From the NCBI GenBank assembly GCA_902651635.1, contig CACRSC010000014.1, positions 327,364 to 391,363 on the forward strand: DNA of 64,000 bases. Direction: 5' to 3'. The notes under the pieces were generated by a model. That model saw only the letters and a program-made list of their open reading frames with translations, did not search any database and was not told where the DNA came from. Below, one piece after another: positions 61,846 through 64,000 of this stretch. Source of the DNA: Mastigamoeba balamuthi (taxonomy: Eukaryota > Evosea > Mastigamoebida > Mastigamoebidae). Every line of letters starts with the position of its first letter. The stretch's first letter is position 1. The position numbers and the translations under genes were made by a program.

Positions 61846-63153
61846 ATGCCCGGAGCCCTGCGCGGGTGGAACAGCTACAACTGCTACGGCTGCGGCGTGA
61901 CCGAGCGCGACGTGCTCAGCGCGGCGCGCTCGCTGTGCTCGCTGGGCCTCGCTGCCCGCGGCTGGACGCTCGTCGTCGTCGACGGCGACTGGGCCGACCC
62001 CGGCTGCCACGGCGGCGGCTGCCGTCGCGGGCCCACCGCCTGGCGCGCCCTCTGCACCGACGGCAGCGGCCGCCTCGTGCCTGCCCCCTCGCGCTTCCCG
62101 CGGGGCTTCGGCCCGCTGGCGGCAGAGCTGCACGCGATGGGGCTGCTGTTCGGGCTCCACGTCATGCGGGGCGTGCCGCGCGTCAGCGTCGAGCGCGGGG
62201 AGCGCGTCTGCGGGGGCCTCTGCAGCGCGGCGAGGGTCGCCGACACGAGCGAGGCGGCGCAGTGCAGGTGGAACGACGACATGCACGGGCTCGACTGGCG
62301 CGGGGCGGCGGGCGAGTGCGGGGCCTACGTGGCGTCGCTGGCGGCGCTCTACGCGTCGTGGGGCGTCGACTTTGTCAAGGCCGACGACATGATGCACCCC
62401 ATGCGCAGGGACGACATCGCGGCGCTGCGCGGGGCGCTGGCGGGGTGCGGGAGGCCCGTGCGGCTCAGCCTCTCGCCCGGGGACTCGACGCGGGCGGACC
62501 CGAGCCCGCGGGACTGGGAGTTCCTCGCTGCGCACTGCGACTGCTGGCGCGTCTCGGACGACCTCGAGGACAGCTGGGAGCTCGTCAAGTGGGAGTTCGC
62601 GCTCATGGACTCGTGGCACGGGCCCGGAGGCCGCCCGGCAGGGGGCGGCGTGCCCGACGCCGACATGCTGCCGCTGGGCAGGATGGGCCCCGCGCCGCCG
62701 GTGGGGAGCGACAGGAGCTGCAGGCTGACGCCCGAGCAGCAGCGGACGTTCGTGACGCTGTGTGTCGTCACGGGCTCGCCGCTGTTCTTCGGGGGCCACG
62801 TGCCGTCGCTCGAGGGCGACGCGCTGACGCTGGGGCTGCTCTGCAACGACGCCGTCCTCGGCGTCCACTCGCGCGTGAGGCGCTCGTGGCAGGTCTCGCA
62901 CGACGCCGGCAGGTTCGTCTGGATGGCGGAGCTCGACGGCAGCCCCGGCGAGGTGGCCGTGGCCCTGTTCAACATCCGCGACGACATGGACCGCACAGAG
63001 GTCGGCGCGGACCTCGGGAGGAGGCTGGGCTCGGCCTCCTCCGTGCAGGACCTGTGGGGCAGTGCGGCCCAGCTGAGCGTTTGGGGTGACAGCCACGTGC
63101 AGGCGGTGGTGCCCCGGCACTCGTGCTGCCTGTTCATCGTCCCCTTGGCCTAG
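61846..63153 (+). CDS. GH27-like alpha-galactosidase family protein, intronless
   Basis: One uninterrupted frame of 435 residues. GH27/clan-D motifs in order: GWNSYNCYGCGVTERDVL at the N-terminus, VVVDGDWADPG, LLFGLHVMRGVPR, WGVDFVKADDMMHP (probable nucleophile Asp), RLSLSPGDST, WRVSDDLEDSWE (probable acid/base Asp), PDADMLPLGRMGP and LFFGGHVPSL. A C-terminal beta domain follows. There is no signal peptide, so a cytosolic enzyme or a longer unseen 5' exon is possible. The ligand cannot be read beyond an alpha-glycoside. It is the only long gene here without introns, which could reflect retroposition or transfer. Confidence 0.8.
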   Translation: MPGALRGWNSYNCYGCGVTERDVLSAARSLCSLGLAARGWTLVVVDGDWADPGCHGGGCRRGPTAWRALCTDGSGRLVPAPSRFPRGFGPLAAELHAMGLLFGLHVMRGVPRVSVERGERVCGGLCSAARVADTSEAAQCRWNDDMHGLDWRGAAGECGAYVASLAALYASWGVDFVKADDMMHPMRRDDIAALRGALAGCGRPVRLSLSPGDSTRADPSPRDWEFLAAHCDCWRVSDDLEDSWELVKWEFALMDSWHGPGGRPAGGGVPDADMLPLGRMGPAPPVGSDRSCRLTPEQQRTFVTLCVVTGSPLFFGGHVPSLEGDALTLGLLCNDAVLGVHSRVRRSWQVSHDAGRFVWMAELDGSPGEVAVALFNIRDDMDRTEVGADLGRRLGSASSVQDLWGSAAQLSVWGDSHVQAVVPRHSCCLFIVPLA

Positions 63154-63684
63154 GGCAGCGCAGGCCACGGCCACCCAAAGTAGGCTGAGGCCGCCAGCTC
63201 TCCAGAAAACCCCACCCGGTATACCAGAGCAATTCACGCTTGAAGGGTGGGGAGGACAGCATGCATACAATCTGCATCATCTCTGTTCTCGCACCGCGCG
63301 AGTCGCATATTGTGCCCCCGACGCCCAAAAGAGCGCATCACCCAACCAAAATTGCTCCCAGAACTCTGAGATCTTCCTCCTGTGGCTCAGTCGTGGTGCT
63401 GATGCAAAAGCAGAGTACCTCGGTCAGAACAGCGAGTCTATGATGCCCACCTCTGGACGAACGAGTGCACCCAACACCCTTGCTCCTGCTGCAAACGTGA
63501 GTGAGGCCTGTGGCGCGAGATGAGCAACAAATCTGCAGGTGCCACACAAGCCGAGATTGCATTGGATTGATTGGCCGCAAATCTGGCTCCGAAATATCTA
63601 GATGCCTGCATAAATAGCTCATGCGGAGGCAATTGTCCCCCCTCATTTGTTCCGGACCCTCTGCGCGCACCCTGGGCGACTGAA
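63154..63684. other. Intergenic region / promoter of the right-edge gene
   Basis: About 530 bases. A gcataaatagc element lies at 63608-63617, about 70 bases before the next ATG, preceded by gaaatatctag. Nothing else recognised. Confidence 0.4.
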
Positions 63685-64000
63685 ATGGCAGAGGAGCCCG
63701 GCCAGGGGGAGGAGGACATGCAGGGCCTCCTCCGCGTGTGCGGCGTCGGCGCGTCGGACCTCGCGCTCGACCCCGCCGACGCCCCCGACGGCGCCGTCGC
63801 CCACGCCCCCGACGCCGTCGACTACTCGGGCCTCGACGACTCGGACCTCGGCTCCCTCGTCGAGGAGCAGCGCGCCCCCTCCCCGCGCGCCGGTTCCGTC
63901 GCCGGAACCGTCGCCGTGCCCGCCGAGACGCGCTGGCCCGCGGCACCGAACTCGCTGGCGGCCGCGCTCGCGGGGCTGCTGCGCCTGCAGCGCGCCGGCG
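63685..64000 (+). CDS. 5' end of an unrecognised gene running off the right edge
   Basis: Opens MAEEPGQGEEDMQGLLRVCG and stays open to the window end (about 105 codons). The beginning is acidic with several Asp/Ala-Pro stretches (SGLDDSDLGSLVEEQ). No domain is recognisable in the visible part. Confidence 0.55.
   Translation, partial: MAEEPGQGEEDMQGLLRVCGVGASDLALDPADAPDGAVAHAPDAVDYSGLDDSDLGSLVEEQRAPSPRAGSVAGTVAVPAETRWPAAPNSLAAALAGLLRLQRAG

Noticed and set aside
1-64000. Bacterial-type operons, Shine-Dalgarno sites, CRISPR arrays, tRNA or rRNA genes
   Set aside because: Genes are spliced and spaced as in a eukaryote, no regularly spaced repeats with unique spacers occur, and I saw no tRNA box A/B pair or rRNA sequence by eye. 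A tRNAscan run would be decisive for tRNAs.

Overview
The window is a GC-rich, intron-rich nuclear sequence from a flagellated unicellular eukaryote. Coding regions carry many short GT-AG introns, mostly about 45-260 bases. Gene pairs are often divergent over 150-500 bp, and a few TATA-like boxes sit close to start codons. CFAP91 points to a motile axoneme, and an M16 mitochondrial-processing-peptidase-like gene points to a mitochondrion or related organelle. A repeated family that I tentatively compare to the CudA-like DNA-binding proteins known from Dictyostelium and Entamoeba suggests Amoebozoa, perhaps a Mastigamoeba-like archamoeba. That placement is inference, not demonstrated.

Layout. 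0-9.6 kb: 5' part of an unrecognised gene (-), CFAP91 (+), a 3 kb gene-poor stretch with tandem repeats, a signal-peptide/GPI-type Ser-Asp-Asn-rich surface protein (+), and a SerB-like HAD phosphatase (-). 9.6-16 kb: a more AT-rich island of transposon debris (gag/protease remnant, pogo/DDE_1-like transposase pieces, a ~570 bp repeat present twice, palindromic subterminal repeats, a broken coiled-coil gene). It ends at a single N beside a 5'-truncated M16 peptidase gene. 18.4-35.4 kb: one member of the repeated family, then USP25/28-like deubiquitinase, RSL1D1-like ribosomal L1-domain protein, kinesin, SR-type RNA-binding protein and a weakly Caprin-like Ala-rich protein.

35.7-47 kb: five further paralogues of the family, all on the minus strand, plus one degenerate opposite-strand fragment. 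Between them lie an MFS-like transporter and a DUF218/YdcF-like secreted protein. The paralogues share three intron positions with phases 0, 1 and 2 and a Leu/Gln-rich C-terminal helix. This array is the most interesting structure in the window. 47-64 kb: BAR-RhoGAP, RBM22/Slt11-like splicing factor, a multi-pass membrane protein ending KKEL, a bZIP factor with a problem in its zipper, two nearly identical rhodanese-plus-dual-specificity-phosphatase genes on a ~1.37 kb duplication, a SAM-domain protein and a decayed DOCK/DHR2-like fragment between them, an intronless GH27-like glycosidase, and the 5' end of an unknown gene.

The genes are not an operon. They cover splicing (RBM22, SR), ribosome biogenesis (RSL1D1), cytoskeleton and signalling (CFAP91, kinesin, RhoGAP, phosphatases), protein turnover (USP) and transcription (bZIP, putative CudA-like family). 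Exon boundaries were derived by hand from splice dinucleotides, frame and family conservation; where phases could be checked they close correctly, but no transcript data were available. I saw no tRNA, rRNA or CRISPR array.
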